Shown piece by piece: positions 1-8,665 of a DNA stretch of 36,397 bases. The notes beneath the pieces were generated by a model. The model worked only from the letters and a program-made list of their open reading frames with translations. It did no database searches and was not told the origin of the DNA. The position numbers and the translations under genes were made by a program. How positions within the stretch are numbered: position 1 is the stretch's first letter; every line of letters begins with the position of its first letter. The stretch comes from JAVBNT01 sp031551355 (GTDB lineage Bacteria > Vulcanimicrobiota > CADAWZ01), in assembly GCA_031551355.1 (NCBI GenBank), contig JAVBNT010000017.1, positions 1-36,397 of the forward strand, written 5' to 3'.

Positions 1-157
1 GATACCCATCATATAAAAACTATCCGGTATTTTTACAGTGATAATTCTTTTTTGCAAATCATTTGATAATGGCCACGGCATATTTGTATTCTTCACGTGC
101 ATTATAAAGTATTGTCTACATTTGTGCAGTTTGCTCTAATACAAAACCGGCTGTCAT
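1..157. other. Left-edge intergenic stretch, no firm gene
   Basis: No convincing gene is visible. On the minus strand an ATG at 102-100 opens a frame that runs off the left edge for 34 codons (begins MHVKNTNMPWPLSNDL). It lacks a Shine-Dalgarno sequence, and a TATAAT-like hexamer overlaps its ATG, so it could be the start of a neighbouring gene or chance. The plus strand has only a 21-codon open frame from the edge. Confidence 0.3.
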
Positions 158-231
158 AAAAATAGCCCCCGGAGATTGAAAAATGTCTCTCTTAGAAGAA
201 CATTCAACGTAAATCTCCCGGGGCTATTTTT
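158..231 (-). terminator. Long stem-loop, probable terminator of the 156-aa gene
   Basis: The arms 158-177 and 212-231 pair over 19 of 20 positions, with a single C:C mismatch. The 34-nt loop contains a smaller AATGT/ACATT pairing. Read on the minus strand the stem ends in a U-rich tract, about 70 nt beyond the stop of the gene at 302-772, which fits an intrinsic terminator. The other strand also ends in A/T-rich sequence, so it may work in both directions. Confidence 0.7.
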
Positions 232-301
232 AGTCTCTATAATTTAAGAGCGCCGGATAAAGCCAAAGCGCTCTGTATCTCTTGCAAGCCAAAAATCCAA
301 A

Positions 302-772
302 TTAACGGCTGCCGCCTGCCAGAATTGCCATAATAAAACCACCGAATAAAACGGCAACACCGATTCCTATCAAAAGACCGGCAGCAAGCAGTATAATTCC
401 CCATTTAAGCCATGCGGCCTGAACGGCTTTAAATTCTTCAACATCTCTAAAAGGTCTGAATTTCCAGGCAAATCTATTGCCCTTAAGAAGCAGGTATATA
501 GCTAAAACAAGCTGAACGACACTGCCTAAACCGGCAAGACAATTAAGTGCAAATATAACAACAAAAGTGATCACTGCCCATGTAGTATTAATCGGTATCA
601 GCCATATCCAGTTCATCAAAAAGGCGCCCCAGTTAAGGCCTTCAATCTCAGAAAGCTTAGCAGGGTCATTTCCTGACGGGCATTCGTCAGTTTGATCAAA
701 GGGGTTCATTTTATCAGAAGAAGGCACAGGCTGTTTTACCTGCTCAAGATCATTCGGTCCTCGATTATCCAT
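302..772 (-). CDS. Small membrane protein, DUF2628-like
   Basis: A 156-residue protein of unknown function. Residues 1-45 are polar and Pro/Asp-rich, without a signal peptide. Hydrophobic segments follow at about 50-70, 72-97 and 122-152, so it should sit in the inner membrane with a cytoplasmic N-terminus. The stretch GLNWGAFLMNWIW and the later KGNRFAWKFRPFRDVEEFK resemble small DUF2628-type membrane proteins, in which an aromatic 'NWGAFF' helix precedes a 'KGNxWAW' loop. That assignment is from memory of the family pattern. The ATG at 772 has AAAGGA 9-10 nt upstream. It is a single gene with its own terminator downstream at 158-231. Confidence 0.75.
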   Translation of the reverse strand: MDNRGPNDLEQVKQPVPSSDKMNPFDQTDECPSGNDPAKLSEIEGLNWGAFLMNWIWLIPINTTWAVITFVVIFALNCLAGLGSVVQLVLAIYLLLKGNRFAWKFRPFRDVEEFKAVQAAWLKWGIILLAAGLLIGIGVAVLFGGFIMAILAGGSR

Positions 773-1073
773 AGTTTAAAATCCTTTCAATGATTAATAA
801 GATAGAATCAAAATATTTACTATTATTCGATATTTTCCTTCTTTTAGCAACCTTTTACAACAAAATATTTTGCAGTAAAACAAAATAGCCCTAAAAATAC
901 ATTCCCGCCATCATGCTAAAAGATTGCTGACGAATATTCTAAGATTTTTGTACAAAAACAATTAAAATTCGTATACAGCATACCATTACAAAAAGTAAAA
1001 AACCGTTGCTGCAGCAACTAAATCCCAGCATTTAACAATTAAAAAAAACGCTCGGTAACTATTTTAAAACAAA
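773..1073. other. AT-rich intergenic gap
   Basis: No gene is seen. The part next to 772 must hold the promoter and Shine-Dalgarno of the 156-residue gene, but no clean -35/-10 pair stands out. A perfect 14-bp palindrome (GTTGCTGCAGCAAC) lies at 1005-1018 without a following T-run. It could be an operator or a weak stem at the 3' end of the gene at 1074-1538. Confidence 0.4.
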
Positions 1074-1538
1074 TCAAAAATCCAGATACGGATTTTTCTG
1101 CGGCGGTATATCAGCAACTTTTAAAGCCGTGGCTTTGGGGGCAAAAATTCTGCTGCACGCTATTAAAATCAAGAAAACCAGCAAAATAGGCAAGAAAATA
1201 AATCCTGAAAAATATAGAGCAAAATTCAAAACGGCTGTAAGCAAAATAGATCTACCGAATGACAAACGGTAATAATTTGCAAAAAGCAAATAACCGGCCA
1301 AAAATATAAGAATAATACCTATAGAAGCGGCAAAATTTATTAATGCGCCCAGTATTATTGAGGTCGTCCAATTATTGGCCTCGTTCTTTTTTTCAAAATA
1401 ATAAACACTGTAATAAATCACTATAGCTAAAAATAACGCTTTCGCAGCAAAAAGAAGTATTAGCAGAGGGATATAAAGAGCCTCTTCTCCACCTGAAGAA
1501 CCGGATACCATAATATTTTTCAGCATTTCAGCCTGCAT
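1074..1538 (-). CDS. Small membrane protein with KNEANNW motif (copy 1)
   Basis: A 154-residue integral membrane protein of unknown function. I chose the ATG at 1538 (MQAEMLKN) because AGGAGGT lies 6-7 nt upstream. The frame stays open to a TTG at 1625, but that start has no such site. About four hydrophobic segments are visible. After the first comes YSVYYFEKKNEANNW, followed by a G-rich helix, a YRLSFGRS loop and a last helix with LPILLVFLIL. A second gene at 26563-26961 encodes a clearly related protein with the same YSVRYF..KNEANNW signature and helix order, so this is a two-member family in the window. I do not recognise the family. No neighbour suggests a role. Confidence 0.75.
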   Translation of the reverse strand: MQAEMLKNIMVSGSSGGEEALYIPLLILLFAAKALFLAIVIYYSVYYFEKKNEANNWTTSIILGALINFAASIGIILIFLAGYLLFANYYRLSFGRSILLTAVLNFALYFSGFIFLPILLVFLILIACSRIFAPKATALKVADIPPQKNPYLDF

Positions 1539-1830
1539 GATATAACCTCCTAAATATTTTTTGATCATCACTACATAAAAATTGAAAATAAAGACTATTT
1601 TACTTTTGAGAAAATTTTCTCCCAAAATAACATTTACCGGTTATCACACATAGTCAACCTCCTTATATTATACGAATATCCCCCAAGATATTAACAAACA
1701 ATGCAAATCACATTAATGATATAATATGCAAATATTCGATTTATTTAATGTTTAATAAATTCTACACCAATATATTACCGTTCCTGCAGAAATAGGCAAA
1801 ACAGAAAATAAATTATAGTATCAATATAAA
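1539..1830. other. Leader and promoter region with a short SD-led reading frame
   Basis: This gap lies upstream of the gene at 1074-1538. On the minus strand a near-perfect Shine-Dalgarno (AAGGAGGTT, 1664-1656) precedes an ATG at 1651 that opens only MCDNR before TAA at 1634. A TATAAT lies directly upstream at 1672-1667. Either this is a five-codon leader peptide or a relic of an older gene start. The rest is AT-rich with no gene. Confidence 0.3.
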
Positions 1831-1852
1831 AAAGCACCCCTTAGGATGCTTT
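1831..1852 (-). terminator. Rho-independent terminator after the REC-GspE gene
   Basis: Read on the minus strand, AAAGCATCC pairs with GGGTGCTTT (one G:U) around a four-base loop and is followed by a run of six T. It sits 70 nt beyond the stop of the gene at 1922-3997 and closes the long minus-strand gene run. Confidence 0.85.
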
Positions 1853-1921
1853 CATTCATTTGTAATGCGGCAATAATTGGATTTTAGCCAAAGATTTGCC
1901 TGTTTAGTCTCTTTTACGCTT

Positions 1922-3997
1922 CTAGGTGCGAGTGACCCTCCACATTTCGCTAAGCGTTGAAATCCCGGCAACAGCCATATTCCAGGCAGCATCGCGCAGC
2001 GTAGTCATTCCCTCTGCCTTAGCCTGGTTGGATATATCTTCCATATTGGCGTTAGCCATTATGATACTGCATATTCTTTCGGACACCGGCAGCAATTCAA
2101 ATATTCCGATTCGACCCTGATAGCCGGTCTTGCGGCATAAGCTGCAGCCTGCTCCCTCATGGAATGTTTCCGTCACCTGTTCTTTTTTAAACTGCGAAAG
2201 CTTACGCAGGTCTTCCTTTGAAAGTTCCAGGGGGCGCTTGCAATTGATACAAATTCTCCTCATCAGCCTTTGCGCCACCAGAGAAGTGACTGTTGAAGCA
2301 ACAATAAACGGAGGCAGACCCATGTCTATAAGCCTTATGAGACCGGTCGGGGCATCATTTGTATGCAGCGTTCCAAGCACAATATGGCCGGTAAGCGAAG
2401 CCTGGGCCGCAAGTTCCGCCGTTTCCAAATCCCTTATTTCACCGACCATTATTATGTCGGGATCCTGACGCAGCACATGACGAAGTATTGAGGCAAAAGT
2501 CAAATTTATCTTCGGATTTACCTGTATCTGGTTAACTCTTTTGATATCATATTCGACAGGATCTTCAATACTTAAAATATTTTTTTCAGGGCTCATCAAA
2601 TGGTTCAATGTTGCATACAGCGTTGTTGTTTTACCGCTGCCGGTAGGACCGGTTATAAGCACCATGCCATGCGGCTGAGCGATCATATCTTTATACTTGG
2701 TTTCCACCTCAGGACTCATGCCTAGATCGGCATGGTTTGTTGGTATATTACTCTTTGAAAGTACGCGGATAACGACTTTTTCACCGGTAGACAAAGGAAC
2801 CGTCGAGACCCTGAAATCGACATCATTCCCCTGGAGCCTCATATCAAATCTGCCATCCTGAGGCAGCCTTTTTTCGACCACATCCATCTGGGCGATTATC
2901 TTTACACAGGCGACAAGAGACTGTCCCATTCTGGACGGAATAACCTGCACATCGTGCAAAACTCCGTCAATTCTGTATCTTATAACCACATCATCTTCGG
3001 TATATTCTATATGTATATCACTGGCTCTTGATTTAATGGCTTCAAAAATAATTGAATTCATAAAGTCTATAACCGGACGTTCGCCGATTACGTCACTTAT
3101 CGAAGCTCCGTCAAGAAAACCCATATTTTGCTTGATTATTTCTTCTTTAAGCAGCTTCTCGGCCTCAACCCTGAATTCACGTCCGGAATAGGCCGACATA
3201 ATAGCTCTTTCAATTTTGTCCAGAGGGGCATAACATGCCTGAACCAGACATTTTGAAATGGAGGCAACGTAGTCAATATCAGGCAGCTCCCAGGGCTCAG
3301 CCATAGCTACGGTCAGAACATTTTCCCTAAAGGTTAAAGGAACAAGTTTTCTCTGTGTTGCAACATAATCGGGAACAAGCGCGATGGCTTCGGGCAAAGG
3401 CTTTATAGAATCAAGATCTATATAATCAACTTTATAGTGAAGCTCATGCAGACAATTCATCATCTCGCCAATTACGGCACCGGATTGAAGCAGGGCCGGG
3501 ATAAACTCACAACCATCGGCAGTGCATACTTCAGCCCTTTTAATCTGCTCTTCCGTCAAAACTCCCGAATCCAGGAGAAGAGTCCTTATTGAATGACAGG
3601 ATTCGTCATCACAGCAAACAGATGCCGGCTCGCCCAGCAAAACCCTGATCCTGGCGGCCAGTGTTTTGGGGCGTATATCATACTTTACCCAATAGTCGTT
3701 TATATCACATTCTTTTAAGCGCTCTATGGATGACAGAAGATTATAATTGGTGACAAAAATGATACAAACCAGATACGCAAGTTCAGGTATTGACTTAAGC
3801 ATTTTGCAAAAATCAAAACCTTCGGCACTGTTCATAAAGGAATCAACAATACAAAGCTCCGGTTTTTCTTTTTTTGCTCTTTCTATAAACGTATCCGGTT
3901 CGTTATAAATGAAAACCTCAAAACCTTCCTGCTCAAGCAGATATTTCCATAACCGGGAAAGCACCTCATTATCCGATATAAAAAAAATCTTTTTCAT
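1922..3997 (-). CDS. REC-domain fused GspE/PilB-type secretion or pilus ATPase
   Basis: A 691-residue hexameric ATPase of the type II secretion / type IV pilus assembly class, with a receiver domain at its N-terminus. Residues 1-123 look like REC (acidic D9, phospho-acceptor candidate D52, conserved-lysine candidate K105). Residues 135-270 match the MshE/GspE N-terminal region. The catalytic part shows the Asp box (ASDIHIEYTEDD, 325-336), Walker A GPTGSGKTT (450-458), Walker B-like DPDIIMVGEIRD (512-523), the His box around GTLHTNDA (542-549) and a four-cysteine zinc site (C583, C586, C618, C621). Family knowledge says it powers pseudopilus or pilus extension. No pilin, GspF or secretin gene is in the window, so it is an orphan here. 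AAAGGAG lies about 13 nt before the ATG. It is the last gene of the minus-strand run. MshE-type N-domains can bind c-di-GMP, and the two GGDEF genes upstream make that worth noting, but binding is inference. Confidence 0.9.
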   Translation of the reverse strand: MKKIFFISDNEVLSRLWKYLLEQEGFEVFIYNEPDTFIERAKKEKPELCIVDSFMNSAEGFDFCKMLKSIPELAYLVCIIFVTNYNLLSSIERLKECDINDYWVKYDIRPKTLAARIRVLLGEPASVCCDDESCHSIRTLLLDSGVLTEEQIKRAEVCTADGCEFIPALLQSGAVIGEMMNCLHELHYKVDYIDLDSIKPLPEAIALVPDYVATQRKLVPLTFRENVLTVAMAEPWELPDIDYVASISKCLVQACYAPLDKIERAIMSAYSGREFRVEAEKLLKEEIIKQNMGFLDGASISDVIGERPVIDFMNSIIFEAIKSRASDIHIEYTEDDVVIRYRIDGVLHDVQVIPSRMGQSLVACVKIIAQMDVVEKRLPQDGRFDMRLQGNDVDFRVSTVPLSTGEKVVIRVLSKSNIPTNHADLGMSPEVETKYKDMIAQPHGMVLITGPTGSGKTTTLYATLNHLMSPEKNILSIEDPVEYDIKRVNQIQVNPKINLTFASILRHVLRQDPDIIMVGEIRDLETAELAAQASLTGHIVLGTLHTNDAPTGLIRLIDMGLPPFIVASTVTSLVAQRLMRRICINCKRPLELSKEDLRKLSQFKKEQVTETFHEGAGCSLCRKTGYQGRIGIFELLPVSERICSIIMANANMEDISNQAKAEGMTTLRDAAWNMAVAGISTLSEMWRVTRT

Positions 3998-4044
3998 CGC
4001 TGCGATTTTACTCCTTTAAAGGCTTTCAAAAACCAAACTGAAAA

Positions 4045-4905
4045 CTATAGCGCATCCATAAAATCTTTCATCTTGCCAATACTCGAAAACAGTTCCGTTT
4101 TCGCTTCACCACAGGACTGAGTATTTCTAAAATCCAATTCAAGAACAACATGAAGCGGCTTTTTGGCAGCCTTGCGTATATATTCCTGCCAGGGAACAAT
4201 ACCATAATTAAGGGGACAATGATCAAGATTCTCAGGCAGATTTTTAAAATCATGCAAATGAACATGCCTGACATTTCTAGTGAAGGCAACCGGAGGAGTT
4301 GAAAAACCTCTAAAATACTCGTTCCAGACATAGTGGCCCAAATCCCAGCAAAATCCTCTGAGAGTTGACGGGGCTTTTTCCCTGATCTTCAACAAATCGG
4401 CAACTTTTTCTCCTACTTTGGCTTTATCAGGGTTTAACGGCAGCGTTTCGATCACATACTCCAAAGGCCAGTCATTTTTATTTGTCTCATCTGCCAGCCA
4501 TTTCAGAAAAGATACCGTAATATCCATCAGCTTTCCGTGAGACATTGACGGCGACGAAGCCCCGTGCAAATTAACACGTCCAACGAATCCTTTATTTTCA
4601 CAAAAATCTGCCAGTTTGGCGAAAAGAGAATAAAACAGAGCCTTAACCCCGTTTCCTGGTTCATCTTCAAATGCCGATAAATCATACTCCGCAAAATAAG
4701 GCGCATGGAAAGAAGTCTTAAGTCCGCGGCTAAAGGCCATATCCATCCATTGCAAATGACTGTCCAGCTCTTTGCGAAAGACTCCCATCTCAATAAAATT
4801 AACTCCTGAAGCATGGAGTTCATCCAACAGTTTTTCCGGTTCGTTATTGCGAAGCCACTGCTGCATCATTCCCACGCCGATAAAATGTTTTTCAGACACT
4901 GGCAA
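4045..4905 (-). CDS. Sugar-phosphate isomerase/epimerase-like TIM barrel protein
   Basis: A 286-residue cytoplasmic protein of the xylose-isomerase-like TIM barrel / AP endonuclease 2 superfamily. Typical strand-end motifs occur in order: FHAPYFAEYDL (66-76), NLHGASSP, VIETLPLNP, GFCWDLGHYVWN, HVHLHDF and VLELDF. The Glu, Asp and His residues at these positions are the usual metal ligands of the fold. The true substrate cannot be read from sequence. It starts at a TTG (4905) with AGGAG 4 nt upstream, or at a GTG two codons later with 10 nt spacing. The gap to the upstream 2Fe-2S gene is 14 nt, so it is probably co-transcribed with the molybdenum hydroxylase genes and may act on the same carbon source. 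Confidence 0.82.
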   Translation of the reverse strand: MPVSEKHFIGVGMMQQWLRNNEPEKLLDELHASGVNFIEMGVFRKELDSHLQWMDMAFSRGLKTSFHAPYFAEYDLSAFEDEPGNGVKALFYSLFAKLADFCENKGFVGRVNLHGASSPSMSHGKLMDITVSFLKWLADETNKNDWPLEYVIETLPLNPDKAKVGEKVADLLKIREKAPSTLRGFCWDLGHYVWNEYFRGFSTPPVAFTRNVRHVHLHDFKNLPENLDHCPLNYGIVPWQEYIRKAAKKPLHVVLELDFRNTQSCGEAKTELFSSIGKMKDFMDAL

Positions 4906-4919
4906 AGGGCTCCTGATCG

Positions 4920-5402
4920 TTATTTTGAAGCTTCTCTCAATTTTTTCTGTGCCAACAATGACGAAGATATAATCGTTTCATATCCGGTACATCTGCAAAG
5001 ATGCGCTTTCAAAGCCTTTTTGACATCTTCCTCGGAAGCATCTATATTAGCGCTGTAAAGGGCTTTTAAAGTCATTATGATGCCGGGAGTGCAAAAACCG
5101 CACTGCACCGCACCGCCTTCTATGAACGCTTCCTGTATGGGATCAAGTTTAAATCCGTCCGCAACTCCTTCAATAGTTGTTATTTCAGCTCCGTCAGCTT
5201 TAGAAGCTTTAACAACACAGGATTTCACAGACTTGCCGTTCATAATGACAGTGCATGTTCCGCATTTGCCGTAACCGCAGCCTTCCTTCGTGCCCATAAG
5301 ACCGAGTATTTCCCTGATAACAAACAACAGAGTTGTTTTTTCATCTATTTTTGCCTTAACGTCCCTGCCGTTAAGCTTGAAATTAATAATCTGGCCATCC
5401 AT
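4920..5402 (-). CDS. 2Fe-2S subunit of a xanthine dehydrogenase-family molybdenum hydroxylase
   Basis: A 160-residue small subunit that carries electrons from the molybdenum site. It has the two expected clusters: a plant-ferredoxin-type N-terminal site (C42, C47, C50, C62 in GCGYGKCGTC and KSC) and the second site C101, C104, C136, C138 (QCGFCTPG and LCRCTG). Length and motif order match XdhC/CoxS/NdhS-type subunits. Its ATG lies 5 nt after the stop of the large subunit, and its AAGGAG sits inside that gene's last codons, so translation is probably coupled. The usual third partner, the FAD-binding medium subunit, is absent from the window. The enzyme may be FAD-free, as in the Desulfovibrio aldehyde oxidoreductase type, or may use a flavin subunit encoded elsewhere. 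Confidence 0.93.
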   Translation of the reverse strand: MDGQIINFKLNGRDVKAKIDEKTTLLFVIREILGLMGTKEGCGYGKCGTCTVIMNGKSVKSCVVKASKADGAEITTIEGVADGFKLDPIQEAFIEGGAVQCGFCTPGIIMTLKALYSANIDASEEDVKKALKAHLCRCTGYETIISSSLLAQKKLREASK

Positions 5403-5407
5403 AAGAA

Positions 5408-7741
5408 CTAAACTCCTTTCAGTGCTTCCAAAACTACTTTAGGTGTAAGCGGAATTTTATACAAATCAATACCGGTAGCGTCATAAAAAGCGTTTAATAT
5501 CGCCGGCGGAACCGCAACCGAAGGATGTTCGGCAATACATCTGGCACCGAAAGGACCGTCTTCCTGCGGAGTTTCCACAAATGACACGGAAAATTTATCC
5601 GGCATATCATTGATCTCGGGGATTTTATACGTATTAAAGTTAGGATTCTTTACGCGGCCTTTTTCATCAAAAAGAATTTCTTCCGAAAGAGCCGCGCCTA
5701 TACCCATCGTCATTCCGCCGAGCATTTGTATTCTGGCAAGTTCAGGGTTAATAACTTTACCTGCGTCAATGCAGGTGACAATATTTCTTACGGTAATTTT
5801 TCCGGTAGATTTATTCACGGCAATCTCGGCACCCTGACAGCCGTAAGTCCATTGAGGAGCACTGTTGCCCCTGCCTGTTTCCTTATCCGGGAAGTTTATA
5901 CCGCGGATAAGATGAAAACCTGTCCCGATAACAGGCTCACCGATCGCACAGCCGTCCGCATCCACACAGGCAATGGTGATACTTTTCAGCGGCACAGAAA
6001 TGCATGGATTATTTAACGCCCGAACCTCCTTGCCGTCAAAAACAAGATTGTCTATCGGCTGCTGCAGCACGAGCGAGGCATTTTTCAGCAGTTTGGCAAG
6101 AGCATCCTTGCAGGCCTTGGCAACGGCGTTCCCCACTCTGTAAGTAGAAATAGAGGCCACTGTCTGCCACTCCTGCGGAGAATAATTGGTATCAATCAGC
6201 TTTGATACATAGATTTTTTCAGCCGGAACCTTAAGGATATCGGAAGCAATCTGGGCAATAACCGTATGCAGTCCCTGGCCCATTTCCGTGCCGCTGATGT
6301 TTATATTGACCGAACCGTCATCCCCGAATTTTACAACAGCGCCGGAAGAAGCATTCGGAGCCATCATCGGTGTTTTCATCAGGGCCGCAATGCCGCGTCC
6401 GTAGAAAAAATTCTCGTCCTCTTTAGGTTTTTCACCGTCAAACAGATCTTTTTCCACATTGTCAAGACAGGCAAAAAGGTCGCCGTTGCCGCGGATAATT
6501 TTCTGACCCAGACAATTTTCCTTGCCTTCCTTAAGGAAGTTTTTACGCCTTATTTCCGAAGGCGACATCTTCAGCTTTCTGGCCAGAATATCGACCATTT
6601 TCTCCACCATAATATGCGCTTCGGGATGGCCATACCCTCTAAAGGCGCCAATCGGCGGTGTATTGGTATAAACTCCTATTGCATTACAGGAACAATTGTT
6701 AATTTCATAAGGGCCTGTAGCTACATAACCGGCCGCCTGCACAACATTGCAGCCGGTATCGGCATATGCGCCGGCAGTAAAATACATATCCGAAACGATC
6801 GCATGGAGCGTGCCGTCCTTCTTAGCTCCCAGTTTTATATATCCTTTAAGTCCTCTGCCGACAACGGCACTGGTAAAGACTTCTTTTCTCGACAAAATAA
6901 GCTTTACCGGACGTCCGGGAACAAAACTTGCGATGTAAGCCGTCAGAGGCTCTATAATCAAATCGGATTTCGATCCGAAGGCCCCGCCGAGAAAATGAAC
7001 AAAAACTTCAATATTTGCCATGGGAATATTGAACATATGCCCAAGCTCTTCTCTAACGACAAAAGGCCCCTGGGTACTTGACCATACTTTTATCCTGTCA
7101 TATGCTTCCCAAAGAGCGATACAGCCGTGGGGCTCCATTGCCGCATGGGCATTAAGCGGATAATCAAAGTCGGCTTCCTCAACAACTTCGCATTCGGCAA
7201 AAGCCTTATCAATATCACCGCTGCGCAATTTATAATGATGATAAATATTCGTCCCTTTTTGCGGGTAGAAGCCACCGGCATGGAAGTACTCGCCGTTTTT
7301 TTCATGAATAATAGGTGCATCCGGTTTTATCGCCTCAAGCGCATCGGTAACATGCGGCAGAACCTCATACTCAACCTTAATCTTTGCCAGAGCATCATCC
7401 GCCTGTCTCTCCGTCTCTGCAATCACTGCCGCCACAGCGTCACCGGCATGCCTGACTTTATCATAAGGCATCGGCACCATATCTCTGAAACAGCATCCGT
7501 AATAAAGCTCCTGACAGTCTTTGCCGGTAATAACTTTGACTACTCCCGGCATACTTTCGGCATCCGCAGTATTAATTGAAAGAATTCTGGCATGCGCACA
7601 TTCCGGGCGCAAAATTTTTGCGTACAACATTCCCGGCAGTTTTATATCGGCAATAAACAAGGCGGTGCCCAAAACTTTTTCAATAGCATCCTTTCTCAAT
7701 ATAGAAGTTCCAACTATAGGCTCTTTCAATTTGTCAGTCAT
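5408..7741 (-). CDS. Molybdopterin-binding large subunit, xanthine dehydrogenase family
   Basis: A 777-residue catalytic subunit that hydroxylates an aldehyde, purine or N-heterocycle at a molybdopterin site. Residues 15-130 form the a/b hammerhead domain (KVLGTALFIADIKLPGMLY). The Mo-cofactor domains follow, with GGAFGSK (252-258), GAFRGYGHPE (365-374), TEMGQGLHT (485-493) and GPFGARCIAEH (729-739). E738 is the likely catalytic glutamate. Relatives usually have Gly where this protein has C735 (GARG.AEH), a small oddity near the active site. There is no signal peptide, so it acts in the cytoplasm. AAGAGGTG precedes the ATG by 6 nt. It forms a two-gene unit with the 2Fe-2S subunit. The substrate cannot be decided: the Arg/Glu/Phe positions that separate xanthine from aldehyde enzymes need an alignment. 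Confidence 0.93.
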   Translation of the reverse strand: MTDKLKEPIVGTSILRKDAIEKVLGTALFIADIKLPGMLYAKILRPECAHARILSINTADAESMPGVVKVITGKDCQELYYGCCFRDMVPMPYDKVRHAGDAVAAVIAETERQADDALAKIKVEYEVLPHVTDALEAIKPDAPIIHEKNGEYFHAGGFYPQKGTNIYHHYKLRSGDIDKAFAECEVVEEADFDYPLNAHAAMEPHGCIALWEAYDRIKVWSSTQGPFVVREELGHMFNIPMANIEVFVHFLGGAFGSKSDLIIEPLTAYIASFVPGRPVKLILSRKEVFTSAVVGRGLKGYIKLGAKKDGTLHAIVSDMYFTAGAYADTGCNVVQAAGYVATGPYEINNCSCNAIGVYTNTPPIGAFRGYGHPEAHIMVEKMVDILARKLKMSPSEIRRKNFLKEGKENCLGQKIIRGNGDLFACLDNVEKDLFDGEKPKEDENFFYGRGIAALMKTPMMAPNASSGAVVKFGDDGSVNINISGTEMGQGLHTVIAQIASDILKVPAEKIYVSKLIDTNYSPQEWQTVASISTYRVGNAVAKACKDALAKLLKNASLVLQQPIDNLVFDGKEVRALNNPCISVPLKSITIACVDADGCAIGEPVIGTGFHLIRGINFPDKETGRGNSAPQWTYGCQGAEIAVNKSTGKITVRNIVTCIDAGKVINPELARIQMLGGMTMGIGAALSEEILFDEKGRVKNPNFNTYKIPEINDMPDKFSVSFVETPQEDGPFGARCIAEHPSVAVPPAILNAFYDATGIDLYKIPLTPKVVLEALKGV

Positions 7742-7774
7742 TGTTACACCTCTTAAAAAAATAAATAAAAATCG

Positions 7775-8665
7775 CTACTCCGCCCAGTCTGCAGGCATTT
7801 GAAGAAGCTGAGCCGGATCTATCGGCAGTGCATGGCTATATGCCGCCCAGTGAAGATGAGGCCCGGTCGAAACTCCTTTGGCGCCGACCGTTCCTATCTG
7901 CTGTCCCTGCCGGACAATGTCGCCTTCCTTCACATTGATTGAATTCATATGAATATATATAGTCCCGATCCCCCGTCCATGGTCTATAACAACGGTATCA
8001 CCGTGAAGTTTTAAATTTCTTTTGGCCATGCGTACGATGCCGTCCTGAGAGGCAACAACCTGCTGACCCGCCGGAGCGGCGATGTCGACGCCGCGGTGAA
8101 ACTCCGGTTCCGGATCGTTGTTATAAAAACGTTTAAGGCCAAAAACAGTCGTCGTCGGACCCGATGTCGGCTTGATAAACTTTTTATGCCAGACAATCCC
8201 GCCGGTATCGAATGACAATGCAGAAATAATATCGTTATTGTCCTTATCTGCCTGCGGATCGTCATAAGTCGCCAGCTGCGACTCCGAAAGCCATAGCTGC
8301 TGCCTGCCGTAAGTGTGCTCTTCGGTTTTTATCAAACGCTCAAAGGAATCGTCACCGATAGGGGTCTTAACTGTTATTTGCATTTTATAGGCCCCTTTGG
8401 GACAATCAAGAGCAATGGGAAATGTTGCAACGAGCATATCGCCGCATTGGGAAAAAACTGCTTTTTTACCTCTGAAAACGGCATCGGCACTGCAATCGGC
8501 AAGATCGCCCGACAAAGTAAGGAACAAAACGCTTCCCTGATGCATTGTCCCTCTGACAGAAAGCTTAAATACGCGCTCAGGGGCAGTCTGCGAAACATCA
8601 CCCGAGGCAAATACAGACTGACAGCAGAAAATCAATACCGCAAAAAGCAAAAGCCAAAATCTCAT
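7775..8665 (-). CDS. Exported M23-family zinc metallopeptidase (LytM-type)
   Basis: A 296-residue peptidoglycan endopeptidase candidate. Residues 1-20 are a signal peptide (hydrophobic, ends SVFA). Residues 30-115 look like an all-beta domain. The M23 domain covers about 170-285: HRGVD gives ligands H190 and D194, YIHM gives H239, and GPHLHW gives H270 and H272. The zinc set H-x3-D ... H-x-H is therefore complete, and the protein is probably active rather than a LytM activator. The phrase TTVFGLKRFYNNDPEPEFHR matches M23 proteins that cut stem peptides during cell-wall growth. The start codon overlaps the stop of the upstream cyclase gene by ATGA, so the two are translationally coupled. Confidence 0.92.
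   Translation of the reverse strand: MRFWLLLFAVLIFCCQSVFASGDVSQTAPERVFKLSVRGTMHQGSVLFLTLSGDLADCSADAVFRGKKAVFSQCGDMLVATFPIALDCPKGAYKMQITVKTPIGDDSFERLIKTEEHTYGRQQLWLSESQLATYDDPQADKDNNDIISALSFDTGGIVWHKKFIKPTSGPTTTVFGLKRFYNNDPEPEFHRGVDIAAPAGQQVVASQDGIVRMAKRNLKLHGDTVVIDHGRGIGTIYIHMNSINVKEGDIVRQGQQIGTVGAKGVSTGPHLHWAAYSHALPIDPAQLLQMPADWAE

Noticed and set aside
1005..1018. Perfect 14-bp palindrome GTTGCTGCAGCAAC as terminator
   Set aside because: There is no T-run on either side and no loop; it may be chance or an operator, so it is only mentioned in the gap entry.
6266..7081. 271-codon plus-strand frame
   Set aside because: It lies fully antisense to the molybdopterin subunit gene, whose motifs are unmistakable; the translated product has no domain pattern.
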